This document shows positions 32,359-41,034 of a stretch of 64,000 nt of DNA, in pieces (position 1 is the stretch's first letter; every line of letters begins with the position of its first letter). The stretch is from Streptomyces sp. WZ.A104 (GTDB lineage Bacteria; Actinomycetota; Actinomycetes; Streptomycetales; Streptomycetaceae). Location: assembly GCF_002382885.1 (NCBI RefSeq), contig NZ_NWVL01000039.1:1-64000 (forward strand), written 5' to 3'. Below the pieces are notes generated by a model, which searched no databases, was not told the DNA's origin, and saw only the letters and a list, made by a program, of their open reading frames with translations. The position numbers and the translations under genes are program-made.

Positions 32359-33372
32359 ATGACTCAGCAGCGGACAGCACCGGAAGCGACGGCACCGCAG
32401 GGGGCGGCAGTGGGACGCGAGCCCGGTGAGGACGCCGGCACCGCCACCGTCTCCGTCATCGGCCTCGGGCAGCTGGGCACCCGCCTCGCCCAGGCCTTTC
32501 TCGCCGCCGGGCACCCGACGACCGTGTGGAACCGCACCCCCGCGAAGGCCGACGCGCTCGTCGCCCAGGGCGCGGCCCGCGCCAATGGTCTGGAGGCCGC
32601 GGTGGCCGCGAGTCCGCTGGTCGTCGTGTGCCTGCCGGACTACGCGACCGTACGCGGCCTGGTCGAGCCGGTGGCCGGGGCGCTGCGCGGCCGGGTGCTG
32701 GTGAACCTCACCTCCGGCACGCCCCAGGACGCGACGAAGACCGCACACTGGGCGGCCGGACACGGCATCGGCTACCTCGACGGGGCGGCCATGAGCGGCA
32801 CCCGGCTCGTCGGACGCCCGGACGCGCTGTTCGTCTTCGGTGGTCCGGCCGGGGTCTTCGCGGCGCACCGGGAGGTGCTGGCCGCCCTCGGCAACTCCGT
32901 CCACGTGGGCGACGATCCCGCGCAGGCCCCGGTCTACGACACGGCTCTCTTCGGCGCGGCCTGGGGCGCCCTGGCCGGGTTCTACCACTCAATCGCCCTC
33001 GCCGGGGCCGCAGGCGCCGACCTCCGTACGTACGCGGAGGTCGTGACCGGCCACATGGGCTTCGTGACCTCGTTGATGGCCGACCACGCCCGCCAGATCG
33101 AGGAGGGCCGCTACCCGTCGGACGACGGCACGGTGGAGGTGCACCGGGCCGCCATGGACCACCTCGTCCACACCAGCCGCGCGGGCGGGGTCGGCACCGA
33201 GGTGCCGGAACTGTTCGGGGCCCTGCTGGCGGGGGCGGAGGGTGCCGGGCACGGCGGAAGCGGCATCGCGAGCGTCGTCGAAGCGATGCGGGCCGGTGCG
33301 GACACGGCGACGACTACCCCGGCCGCGGCCGCGGCCCCGGCCCCGAACGCGAAGGGCCGGCGCCATGTCTGA
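32359..33372 (+). CDS. NAD(P)-dependent imine reductase-like oxidoreductase, copy 1
   Basis: This 337-residue protein has an N-terminal Rossmann domain (VSVIGLGQLGTRLAQAFLAA, then TTVWNRTPAKADAL, implying NADP preference) and a helical C-terminal domain for domain-swapped dimers, as in imine reductases and beta-hydroxyacid dehydrogenases. IREDs reduce cyclic imines. The catalytic lysine of hydroxyacid dehydrogenases is not evident, favouring an IRED. It has an N-terminal extension of about 30 polar residues. It overlaps the next, paralogous gene by 8 nt and faces the SARP gene. Confidence 0.82.
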   Translation: MTQQRTAPEATAPQGAAVGREPGEDAGTATVSVIGLGQLGTRLAQAFLAAGHPTTVWNRTPAKADALVAQGAARANGLEAAVAASPLVVVCLPDYATVRGLVEPVAGALRGRVLVNLTSGTPQDATKTAHWAAGHGIGYLDGAAMSGTRLVGRPDALFVFGGPAGVFAAHREVLAALGNSVHVGDDPAQAPVYDTALFGAAWGALAGFYHSIALAGAAGADLRTYAEVVTGHMGFVTSLMADHARQIEEGRYPSDDGTVEVHRAAMDHLVHTSRAGGVGTEVPELFGALLAGAEGAGHGGSGIASVVEAMRAGADTATTTPAAAAAPAPNAKGRRHV

Positions 33373-34264
33373 CGGCACTGAGCGGCGCACCGCTGCCCCG
33401 CACGTCACCGTCGTCGGGCTCGGCCGGATGGGCGTGGCCATCGCTGCCGCCCTCCTCGACGCCGGGTATGCCGTGACTGTGTGGAACCGCTCCCCGGGAA
33501 AGGACGACGCGCTCGTGGAGCGGGGCGCGGTCCGGTCCACCAGCCTGGCCCGGGCGGTGGCGGCCGGGCCGCTGGTCCTCGCCGCGCTCGTCGACAGCGC
33601 GTCCGTACGGGAGGCGTTCGGGCCGGTCGGCGAGGCGCTCCGCGGCCGGACCCTCGTCAACCTGGCCAACAGCAGCCCGGACCAGGCCCGGGAGCTGGCC
33701 GACTGGGCCGCCGGGCACGGCATCGACTACCTCGACGGCGCCATGATGGCACTCCCCGAGACCGTCGGCACCGACGATGCGTTCTTCCTCTACAGCGGCT
33801 GCGAGCGCGCGTTCACCACGTATGGCGGGGAGTTGGAGGTGATGGCGTCGGCCCACTACTTCGGGGCCGACCCCGGAGCCGCCGAGGTCCACGATCTCGC
33901 CGTCCTCTCCACCGGATACGCGGCGCTCACCGGATTCCTGCACGCCCTCGCGCTGCTGGAGCCGTCGGGCACGGACCCTGAGGCGTTCGCCCCGCTCGCC
34001 GCCCGCTGGCTGCGCGGCATGGCCGCGTTCCTGCCGGAGCTGGCCCGGGAGGCGGGGACGCGTTCGTACGGGGACGGTGTCTCCACCGTCGACCTGAACC
34101 GGGCCGCCGTCCACAGCCTTCTGCGCCTGGGCGCCGACCACGGCGTGGCCGGTGACGTCCACGAGCCGCTGCGGGCGCTGCTGGACCGGCGGGCCGCCGA
34201 GGGGCACGGCGGCGACAGCTTCTCCAGCGTGCTGGAGCTGATGCGGCCCGCACCTCTTGTCTGA
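33365..34264 (+). CDS. NAD(P)-dependent imine reductase-like oxidoreductase, copy 2
   Basis: This 299-residue protein is a paralogue of the preceding protein, with VTVVGLGRMGVAIAAALLDA, VTVWNRSPGKDDAL and WAAGHGIDYLDGAMMALPE in matching positions. The substrate-facing residues differ (ALPETVGTDD against SGTRLVGRPD), suggesting different specificity or heterodimer formation. The ATG at 33365 lies inside the upstream gene's end, so translation is coupled. Tandem IRED pairs are uncommon. Confidence 0.8.
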   Translation: MSDGTERRTAAPHVTVVGLGRMGVAIAAALLDAGYAVTVWNRSPGKDDALVERGAVRSTSLARAVAAGPLVLAALVDSASVREAFGPVGEALRGRTLVNLANSSPDQARELADWAAGHGIDYLDGAMMALPETVGTDDAFFLYSGCERAFTTYGGELEVMASAHYFGADPGAAEVHDLAVLSTGYAALTGFLHALALLEPSGTDPEAFAPLAARWLRGMAAFLPELAREAGTRSYGDGVSTVDLNRAAVHSLLRLGADHGVAGDVHEPLRALLDRRAAEGHGGDSFSSVLELMRPAPLV

Positions 34265-34339
34265 TGGTCTGTCAGGTATGACGATGGCGGCCGTCGCCCA
34301 GGGCGTGACCGCCCCGGGCCGGAGGGGAAGGAGGCTGCC

Positions 34340-35293
34340 GTGCCGATACCGCTGCCGTCGTCCGACGGGCCGCTGTCGTACGGAATGCAGCTGCCGGTCC
34401 AGTCGCAGAGTGCCATCTACGCGGAACCCTGGGAGGCGGCGGCGACCCCCGCCGACCTCGCCCGGATCGCCGGCGCCGCCGATCGCGGCGGCTTCGCCTA
34501 CATCGCGAGCTGCGACCATGTCGCCATCCCGCGACGGCTCGCCGAGGGGATGGGCACCGTCTGGTACGACCCGGTCGCCACGCTCTCGTTCCTCGCCGGG
34601 GTCACCAGGCGCGTACTGCTGATGAGCCATGTCGCCGTCGTCGGACTGCGCCACCCGCTGGTCACCGCCAAGCAGTACGCCACCCTCGACCACCTCAGTG
34701 GCGGGCGGCTGATCCTCGGGGTCGGGGCCGGGCACGTGCGGGAGGAGTTCGAGGTGGTCGGGGCGGACTTCGACGGGCGCGGCGGTGTCCTCGACGAGAC
34801 GATCGACGCGCTGCGGGCCGCGCTCGGGCCCGAGGAGTACCCGGAGTTCTCGGGCGAGCGGTTCTCGTTCGGCGGGCTCGGGCAGCTGCCCCGGCCCGCG
34901 CAGGAGCGGGTGCCCCTCTGGGTGGGCGGCTCCTCGCCCGCCGCCGTGCGCCGCGCCGCCGTACGGGGGGACGGGTGGCTCCCGCAGGGTGACCCCCGCG
35001 ACCGGCTGCCCGCGCAGATCGCCCGGGTGCACGCCCTGCGGGGGGAGGCGGGCGTCGACGCCCCGATCGTCATCGGTGCGATCACCGAACCGCTGTACGT
35101 CGGTGAGCCCGGGTGGCCGGTGGGGCGGCGGACGCTCGCCGGGAGGCCGGAGGAGCTGGCCGCGTCGCTTCGGGAGTACGCGGCGATCGGCGTGCATCAG
35201 ATCCAGGTGCGCTTCCGCAGTCGGAGCGTGGACGAACTGACCGATCAGATGGCGGCGTTCGATGCGGACGTGGCCCCGCATCTCAACACGTAG
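34340..35293 (+). CDS. LLM class F420-dependent oxidoreductase
   Basis: This 317-residue protein has a luciferase-like TIM barrel with the family segments VATLSFLAGVT, HPLVTAKQYATLDHLSGGR and LWVGGSSPAAVRRAA. In actinobacteria this subgroup (TIGR03619-like) mostly uses coenzyme F420, and an F420 biosynthesis gene, fbiC, is in the same window. The GTG at 34340 has GAAGGAGG upstream. An SDR gene follows after 11 bp, so the two form an operon. The substrate is unknown. Confidence 0.85.
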   Translation: MPIPLPSSDGPLSYGMQLPVQSQSAIYAEPWEAAATPADLARIAGAADRGGFAYIASCDHVAIPRRLAEGMGTVWYDPVATLSFLAGVTRRVLLMSHVAVVGLRHPLVTAKQYATLDHLSGGRLILGVGAGHVREEFEVVGADFDGRGGVLDETIDALRAALGPEEYPEFSGERFSFGGLGQLPRPAQERVPLWVGGSSPAAVRRAAVRGDGWLPQGDPRDRLPAQIARVHALRGEAGVDAPIVIGAITEPLYVGEPGWPVGRRTLAGRPEELAASLREYAAIGVHQIQVRFRSRSVDELTDQMAAFDADVAPHLNT

Positions 35294-35304
35294 GGGAGAG
35301 CGTC

Positions 35305-36102
35305 ATGGGCAAGCTGGACGGGAGGGTCGTCCTCGTCACCGGGGCGGCGCGCGGACAGGGCGAGCAGGAGGCGCGGCTCTTCGCGGCCGAGGGTGCGCGG
35401 GTCGTCGTCGCCGATGTGCTGGTCGAGCAAGGGGAGGCGCTGGCGAAGGAGTTGGGGGAGGAGTTCGGTGGGGGTGCGGCCCGGTTCGTACGGCTGGACG
35501 TCGGGCGCGAGGAGGACTGGGTCGCCGCCGTCGCCGTGGCCAAGGACGCCTTCGGGAAGATCGACGGGCTCGTCAACAACGCGGGCATCCTGCGCTTCAA
35601 CGAGCTGGTCAACACCCCCCTGGCGGAGTTCGAGCAGGTGGTGCGGGTCAACCTCACGGGCGCGTTCCTCGGGATGCGGGCCGTCGCTCCGGAGATCGAG
35701 GCCGCGGGCGGCGGGACGATCGTCAACACCTCCTCGTACACCGGTCTGACCGGGATGCCCCTGGTCGGCGCGTACGCCGCGACCAAGCACGCGGTGCTGG
35801 GGCTCACCAGGGTCGCCGCCATGGAACTGGCGGGAAAGGGGGTCCGGGTCAACGCCGTCTGCCCGGGTGCCGTCGACACCGCCATGAGCAACCCGGCCCT
35901 GCTGGACCCGGGCGCCGACCTGACGACGTCGAGCGCCGCCCTGGACGCGTATTACCGCAAGCTCGTCCCGATGGGCCGGATCGGGCGGCCCGAGGAGGTC
36001 GCCGCGCTGGTGCTGTTCCTGACTTCCGAGGACTCCTCGTACATCACCGGACAGCCGTTCGTCGTCGACGGCGGGTGGCTGGCCGGCGTCAGTCCCTTCT
36101 GA
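35305..36102 (+). CDS. SDR family oxidoreductase (3-alpha/beta-hydroxysteroid dehydrogenase-like)
   Basis: This 265-residue classical SDR has LVTGAARGQGEQEARLF for cofactor binding, NNAG, the catalytic Ser/Tyr/Lys (STSSY region as NTSSYTG, YAATKHA) and the C-terminal SSYITGQPFVVDGGW. It oxidises or reduces an alcohol or ketone with NAD. The TGAARGQGEQ start resembles hydroxysteroid dehydrogenase and related enzymes. It is preceded by GGGGAGAG and belongs to the operon with the F420-type oxidoreductase. The DNA after its stop carries two strong operators. Confidence 0.88.
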   Translation: MGKLDGRVVLVTGAARGQGEQEARLFAAEGARVVVADVLVEQGEALAKELGEEFGGGAARFVRLDVGREEDWVAAVAVAKDAFGKIDGLVNNAGILRFNELVNTPLAEFEQVVRVNLTGAFLGMRAVAPEIEAAGGGTIVNTSSYTGLTGMPLVGAYAATKHAVLGLTRVAAMELAGKGVRVNAVCPGAVDTAMSNPALLDPGADLTTSSAALDAYYRKLVPMGRIGRPEEVAALVLFLTSEDSSYITGQPFVVDGGWLAGVSPF

Positions 36103-36111
36103 AGCCCCTTG

Positions 36112-36128
36112 CCTGACGCGGCGTCAGG
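36112..36128. promoter_or_regulatory. CTGACG-N3-CGTCAG operator, copy 1
   Basis: The perfect palindrome CCTGACGCGGCGTCAGG begins 10 bp after the SDR stop. It precedes a TTGACG that could be a -35 (36131-36136). The sequence shares CTGACG-N3-CGTCAG with the second copy 62 bp downstream. TetR-family dimers bind sites of this size. Confidence 0.75.
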
Positions 36129-36173
36129 TATTGACGGGTCGCGGCGGCGGTGGAACAGTCGGTCGCATCGCAA

Positions 36174-36190
36174 TCTGACGATGCGTCAGA
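36174..36190. promoter_or_regulatory. CTGACG-N3-CGTCAG operator, copy 2
   Basis: TCTGACGATGCGTCAGA is a perfect 7-bp inverted repeat with a 3-nt spacer, 48 bp upstream of the GTG of the flavin-dependent oxidoreductase gene. With copy 1 it brackets the likely promoter, consistent with tight repression of the downstream catabolic genes. Confidence 0.75.
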
Positions 36191-36238
36191 AACTGTCGGG
36201 GAGACCTGGGCAGGAAAACTTGAGGACGGTGAACCTCC

Positions 36239-37363
36239 GTGGAATTCGGGCTCTTTGTTCAGGGGTACGTGCCCGCCGCGCGTGCCAGGGTGGACCCCGA
36301 GGCAGAGCACAAGGCGCTGATCGAGGAGACCGAGTACGTCATTCAGGCGGACAAGTCCGGCTTCAAGTACGCCTGGGCCTCCGAACACCACTTCCTGGAG
36401 GAGTACTCGCACCTCTCGGCCAACGACGTGTACCTCGGCTACCTCGCGCACGCCACCGACCGCATCCACCTCGGATCGGGCATCTTCAACCCGCTCGCCC
36501 CCGTCAATCACCCGGTGAAGGTGGCCGAGAAGGTCGCCATGCTCGACCATCTCTCCGAGGGGCGCTTCGAGTTCGGCACCGGGCGCGGGGCGGGCAGCCA
36601 CGAGATCCTCGGGTTCATGCCGGGCATCACCGACATGAACCACACGAAGGAGCTGTGGGAGGAGACGATCGCCGAGTTCCCCAAGATGTGGCTCCAGGAC
36701 GAGTACTCCGGCTTCCAGGGCAAGCACTGGTCGCTCCCGCCGCGCAAGATCCTGCCGAAGCCGTACGGGGCCGCTCACCCGGCCATGTGGTACGCGGCCG
36801 GGTCGCCGTCCTCGTACGCCATGGCGGGGAAGAAGGGGCTCGGGGTGCTGGGGTTCAGCGTGCAGAAGGTCTCCGACATGGAATGGGTCGTCGAGTCCTA
36901 CAAGAACGCGGTCAAGGACGCGGAGCCGGTGGGGGCGTTCGTCAACGACAACGTGATGGTCACCTCCACCGCGATCTGCGCCGAGACGCACGCCAAGGCG
37001 GTGGAGATCGCGGTGGGCGGCGGGCTCAACTACCTCCAGTCGCTGCTGTTCCGCTACCACGACACCTTCCCCCGGCCGGAGGGCATCCCGGAGTGGCCCG
37101 CGCTGCTGCCGGAGTACACCGAGGAGATCGTCGAGCTGCTCATCGCGGAGGAGCTGATGATCTGCGGCGACCCGGACGAGGTGCTGAAGCAGTGCCGTCG
37201 GTGGGACCGGGCGGGGGCGGACCAGCTGAGCTTCGGGCTGCCGATCGGGATCAGTCCCGAGGACACGATGAACACGATCAAGCTGATCGGGGAGCACGTG
37301 ATCCCGAAGATCGACACGGACCCGGTGCATCGGACCTCGCGGTTCCGTGACTCGGCGGGCTGA
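36239..37363 (+). CDS. LLM class flavin-dependent oxidoreductase (luciferase-like monooxygenase)
   Basis: This 374-residue protein opens MEFGLFVQGYVP and carries WASEHHFLEEYSHLS, VAEKVAMLDHLSEGR and GTGRGAGSHE, typical of bacterial luciferase-like FMN monooxygenases. These use reduced FMN and oxygen to hydroxylate or cleave small organic substrates. GTG is the start. It is the first gene after the two operators and is followed by amidohydrolase and aldehyde dehydrogenase genes, suggesting a degradative pathway: oxidation, hydrolysis, then aldehyde oxidation. Confidence 0.86.
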   Translation: MEFGLFVQGYVPAARARVDPEAEHKALIEETEYVIQADKSGFKYAWASEHHFLEEYSHLSANDVYLGYLAHATDRIHLGSGIFNPLAPVNHPVKVAEKVAMLDHLSEGRFEFGTGRGAGSHEILGFMPGITDMNHTKELWEETIAEFPKMWLQDEYSGFQGKHWSLPPRKILPKPYGAAHPAMWYAAGSPSSYAMAGKKGLGVLGFSVQKVSDMEWVVESYKNAVKDAEPVGAFVNDNVMVTSTAICAETHAKAVEIAVGGGLNYLQSLLFRYHDTFPRPEGIPEWPALLPEYTEEIVELLIAEELMICGDPDEVLKQCRRWDRAGADQLSFGLPIGISPEDTMNTIKLIGEHVIPKIDTDPVHRTSRFRDSAG

Positions 37364-37370
37364 CCTTCCC

Positions 37371-37445
37371 GGGCCCCGCCCCGGACCCCGCGCCTGGATC
37401 GCCGGAGGGGCGAGAACTCGGGGCTCCGCCCCGGGCCCCGCGCCT
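37371..37445. repeat. 25-bp GC-rich repeat, two copies 50 bp apart
   Basis: Two 25-bp units (37371-37395 and 37421-37445) differ at two positions and share CCGCCCCGG and CCCCGCGCCT. They lie between convergently organised sense elements in the gap after the flavin oxidoreductase gene. Similar GC-rich intergenic repeats (GGGCTCCGCCCC type) are scattered in Streptomyces genomes and may act as terminators or repetitive palindromic elements. Confidence 0.65.
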
Positions 37446-37520
37446 CGAACCCGGCGGGGCCCGGTTCGCTGAGCCCTCACCCATGGCCGGGCGGCGTCTT
37501 CCCGGATCGTCGCCCTGATG

Positions 37521-37563
37521 AGCCGGGGTACGTACCGCGGCCGAAAGCGTGCGTACCCCGGCT
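37521..37563. promoter_or_regulatory. 12-bp inverted repeat upstream of amidohydrolase
   Basis: AGCCGGGGTACG (37521-37532) pairs perfectly with 37552-37563 around 19 nt. It ends 31 bp before the amidohydrolase ATG, too close to be only the terminator of the upstream gene. It may be an operator or a 5' untranslated hairpin influencing translation. Confidence 0.5.
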
Positions 37564-37594
37564 GTCCCAACCGAACCGAAGAAGGGACACCGTC

Positions 37595-39334
37595 ATGCTC
37601 GACCACCTCATTCGCCACGCGACCGTCGTGGACGGCACCGGCGGTCCCGCCCGCACCGCCGACGTCGGAATCCGCGGGGGCAGGATCGCGGTCATCGCCG
37701 AGCCGGGGGCGATCTCCGAGGAGGCCGTCACCAGCGAGGACGCCGACGGGCTCGTCCTCGCGCCCGGGTTCGTCGACCCGCACACGCACTACGACGCCCA
37801 GCTCTTCTGGGACCCCTATGCCACCCCCTCCATGAACCACGGCGTCACCACCGTCGCCGCAGGGAACTGCGGGTTCACCCTCGCGCCGCTGAACCCCGAC
37901 CGGCCCGGGGACGCCGACTACACCCGCCGGATGATGTCCCGGGTCGAAGGCATGGCGCTCGCGGCCCTGGAGGAAGGCGTCGACTGGACCTGGTCCACCT
38001 TCCGCGAATACCTCGACGCCCTCGAAGGGCGCATCGCCGTCAACGCCGGGTTCATGGTCGGCCACTGCGCCCTGCGCCGGTACGTCATGGGGCCGGACGC
38101 GGTCGGTGGCCGGCCGACCCCCGCGCAGCTGGACGCCATGCTCGCCCTGTTCCACGACGCGATGGACGCCGGGGCCTGGGGTCTGTCGACCACCCAGTCC
38201 GCCACGCACTCCGACGGCGACGGCGAGCCCGTCGCCTCCCGGCACGCCCGGCCCGAGGAGCTGCTCGCCCTGTCCCGAGCGGTCGGGGAGCACGAGGGGA
38301 CCCAGCTGGAGGCGATCGTCGCCGGGTGCCTGGACCAGTTCTCGGACGAGGAGATCGACCTCTTCGTCGACATGACGGCCGCCGCCGGGCGCCCGCTCAA
38401 CTGGAACGTCCTCACCATCGACGCCGCCGTCCCCGAACGCGTACCGCGCCAGCTGATCCCCAGCGAACGCGCCCGCCGCGCGGGCGGCCGGATCGTCGCG
38501 CTGACCATGCCGATCCTCACGCCGATGAACATGTCGCTCGGTACGTTCTGCGCCCTCAACCTCATCCCCGGCTGGGGCGAGATCCTCGCCCTCCCCGTGC
38601 CCGAGCGGATCGAACGCCTCCGGGACCCCGCCACCCGCGCCGAGATGCTGCGCCGCGCCGACAGCAAGGAGGCCGGGGTCTTCCGGCGGCTCGCGAACTT
38701 CGGCCGGTACGTCATCGGGGACACCTACAGCGCCGCCAACGAAGGCCTCAGCGGACGTGTCGTCAACGACATCGCGGCCGAACGCGGACAGGACCCCTTC
38801 CACTGCCTGGTCGAGATCTGCGCCGCCGACGACCTGCGTACGGTCCTGTGGCCGATGCCCACCGACAACGACCCGGACTCCTGGGCGCTGCGGCAGCGCA
38901 CCTGGGAGCACGAGGACGTCATGCTCGGCGGGTCCGACGCGGGCGCGCACCTGGACCGCATGTGCGGGGCCCCGTACACCACCCGCTTCCTCGGCGACTG
39001 CCTGCGCGGGCGCAGGCTGGTCCCGCTGACGGCCGCCGTCAAGATGCTCACCGACGACCCGGCCCGGCTCTTCGGGCTGCGCGAACGCGGCCGGATCGAG
39101 GAGGGCTTCCACGCCGACCTCGTCCTCTTCGACCCCGAGCGGATCGACGCCGGACCCGCAACGCTCGTCCACGACCTGCCCGGGGACAGCCCGCGCCTGG
39201 ACTCCAAGGCCATCGGGATCGTCTCCGTACGCGTCAACGGCATCGAGACCCTGCGCGACGACAAGGTCACGGGGGCGGTGCCGGGGACGGTGCTGCGCTC
39301 GGGCCGCGACACCCGGACGGTGAGCACGGCGTGA
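37595..39334 (+). CDS. N-acyl-D-amino-acid deacylase family amidohydrolase
   Basis: This 579-residue amidohydrolase-superfamily enzyme has APGFVDPHTHYDAQ with the metal-binding HxH, a middle GHCALR segment and the late LGGSDAGAHLDRM with the catalytic Asp. These match the D-aminoacylase/dihydroorotase-like group. It hydrolyses an N-acyl or cyclic amide bond in the cytosol; the true substrate is unknown. AAGAAGGG precedes the ATG. The stop overlaps the aldehyde dehydrogenase start, so the two are coupled. Confidence 0.87.
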   Translation: MLDHLIRHATVVDGTGGPARTADVGIRGGRIAVIAEPGAISEEAVTSEDADGLVLAPGFVDPHTHYDAQLFWDPYATPSMNHGVTTVAAGNCGFTLAPLNPDRPGDADYTRRMMSRVEGMALAALEEGVDWTWSTFREYLDALEGRIAVNAGFMVGHCALRRYVMGPDAVGGRPTPAQLDAMLALFHDAMDAGAWGLSTTQSATHSDGDGEPVASRHARPEELLALSRAVGEHEGTQLEAIVAGCLDQFSDEEIDLFVDMTAAAGRPLNWNVLTIDAAVPERVPRQLIPSERARRAGGRIVALTMPILTPMNMSLGTFCALNLIPGWGEILALPVPERIERLRDPATRAEMLRRADSKEAGVFRRLANFGRYVIGDTYSAANEGLSGRVVNDIAAERGQDPFHCLVEICAADDLRTVLWPMPTDNDPDSWALRQRTWEHEDVMLGGSDAGAHLDRMCGAPYTTRFLGDCLRGRRLVPLTAAVKMLTDDPARLFGLRERGRIEEGFHADLVLFDPERIDAGPATLVHDLPGDSPRLDSKAIGIVSVRVNGIETLRDDKVTGAVPGTVLRSGRDTRTVSTA

Positions 39335-40794
39335 GCCCCGAACCACAGCGGCTGTTCATCGGCGGTGGGTGGACCGAGCCCGCCGACGGCCACTACGAAG
39401 TGATCGACCCCGCCACCGAGGAGGTCGTCGGCCTCGCCCCCGAGGCGAGCCGCGCCCAGGTGCACGAGGCAGCCGCGGCCGCCAAGGAAGCCTTCGGCCC
39501 CTGGTCGCGGACCCGCCCCGAGGAGCGCGCCGCGATCCTGGACCGGGCGGCGGACATCATCCAGCGCGACTTCCCCGCCCACGCCGACCTCGCCCGCGCG
39601 GAGAGCGGAGCGACCGCCTCCACCGCTCGGGGCATGCAGGTCGCGGTGGGCGCCGCCCGCTTCCGCCGGTACGCACGCGGCGCCCTGGAGCCCGTCGAGG
39701 AGGCCATCGCACCGCAGATCAACGAGGCCGGGCCGATGGGGCGGGCCGGGGTCTTCGGGGCGCTGGCCGTCCGCCAGCCGGTCGGCGTGGTCACCTGCAT
39801 CACCTCGTACAACAACCCCTGGGCCAACCCGGCGGGCAAGGTCGCGCCCGCACTCGCGATGGGCAACACGGTCGTCGTGAAGCCCGCCCCGCAGGACCCG
39901 CTCTCCGTCTACCGGATGGCGGCCGCCCTCGCGGAGGCAGGTGTTCCGCCGGGTGTGGTGAACGTCGTCACCGGGTCGGGCGCGGAGGCGGGGGAGGCAG
40001 CCGTCGACTCCCCGGACGTCGACATGGTCAGCTTCACCGGCTCCACGGCCGTCGGGCAGCGCATCGCGGAGGTGTGCGGGCGGGGTATGAAGCGGCAACT
40101 GATGGAGCTGGGCGGCAAGGGGGCGGCGCTCGTCCTCGAAGACGCTGATCTCAGCTCCGCGGTCGCGGGGATCGGGACGACCTTCTCGTTCTACAGCGGA
40201 CAGATCTGTACGGCTCCGACCCGCGTCCTGGTCCACCGGTCCCGCCAGGACGAGCTGATCGCCGGGCTGGCCGCGTACGCGGGGCGCCTGACCGTCGGGC
40301 ACCCCGCCGACCGGGCCACCGTGGTCGGCCCGGTCATCTCCGCCGCCCACCGCGACGGCGTCGAGGCGTATGTGGAGCTGGGCCGCAAGGAGGGGGCGCG
40401 GGTCGTCACGGGAGGCGCCCGCCCCGCCCACCTGGACCGGGGCTTCTACGTGGCCCCCACCCTGCTGGCCGACTGCACCAACGACATGCGGGTCGTCCGG
40501 GAGGAGATCTTCGGCCCGGTCGTCGTGGTCGTCCCCTTCGACGAGGACGAGGAGGGCGTCGCGCTCGCCAACGACAGCGACTACGGCCTCATCGACTACG
40601 TCTGGTCCGGCGATGCGGCCCGCGCCTTCCGCCTCGCCCGGCGACTGCGCGCGGGCGGGGTGGGTGTCAACACGGTCGGGCGGAACATGGAGGCCCCGTT
40701 CGGCGGGTTCAAGAAGAGCGGGGTGGGACGGGACGTGGGCTCGTACGCGCTGCACGCCTACAGCGAGACGCAGGCGATCGTCTGGCCGGGCTGA
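39331..40794 (+). CDS. Aldehyde dehydrogenase family protein
   Basis: This 487-residue NAD(P)-dependent dehydrogenase has the general base in MELGGKGAALV (Glu259), the nucleophile in SGQICTAPTR (Cys293), the cofactor motif FTGSTAVGQ and EEIFGPVVVV. It oxidises an aldehyde to an acid. The GTG start overlaps the amidohydrolase stop by 4 nt. It is probably the last enzyme of the operon beginning at 36239, before the permease gene. Confidence 0.9.
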   Translation: MSPEPQRLFIGGGWTEPADGHYEVIDPATEEVVGLAPEASRAQVHEAAAAAKEAFGPWSRTRPEERAAILDRAADIIQRDFPAHADLARAESGATASTARGMQVAVGAARFRRYARGALEPVEEAIAPQINEAGPMGRAGVFGALAVRQPVGVVTCITSYNNPWANPAGKVAPALAMGNTVVVKPAPQDPLSVYRMAAALAEAGVPPGVVNVVTGSGAEAGEAAVDSPDVDMVSFTGSTAVGQRIAEVCGRGMKRQLMELGGKGAALVLEDADLSSAVAGIGTTFSFYSGQICTAPTRVLVHRSRQDELIAGLAAYAGRLTVGHPADRATVVGPVISAAHRDGVEAYVELGRKEGARVVTGGARPAHLDRGFYVAPTLLADCTNDMRVVREEIFGPVVVVVPFDEDEEGVALANDSDYGLIDYVWSGDAARAFRLARRLRAGGVGVNTVGRNMEAPFGGFKKSGVGRDVGSYALHAYSETQAIVWPG

Positions 40795-41034
40795 GGCGGC
40801 TTCCCGGAACCCGTCGCGGAGGGCGCGGGAAAATTTTGAATCGCCACAAAACGGACAGTGCTGCGATTACCGTACGTCGTCACGTCCGGCCGGGCGTCAT
40901 GCATTGCAAGGTTTCATGTGGATGTGACCTTGAATTGATGAGGCGTTCATGGGTTGTTGGCCGGTGTACCTAAGGGTGAGACGTTGGAGTCTCACGCTCC
41001 GGATGTGGATATCGCAGCGCATAGCGTCCTTCTC
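40795..41034. other. Intergenic region before APC permease
   Basis: This non-coding stretch holds an AT-rich patch with AAAATTTT near 40830, an inverted repeat CAAGGT (40907-40912) and ACCTTG (40927-40932), and no ribosome binding site near the permease ATG. A -10-like TAGCGT ends about 8 nt before that ATG, so a leaderless transcript is possible. The frame is open upstream to a TTG at 40954. Confidence 0.35.

Noticed and set aside
36089..39346. 1085-codon open frame on the minus strand
   Set aside because: It runs antisense to the LLM and amidohydrolase genes, whose motifs are clear. Long antisense frames are expected where third positions are nearly all G or C, and its translation is low-complexity Arg/Gly/Val/Asp.
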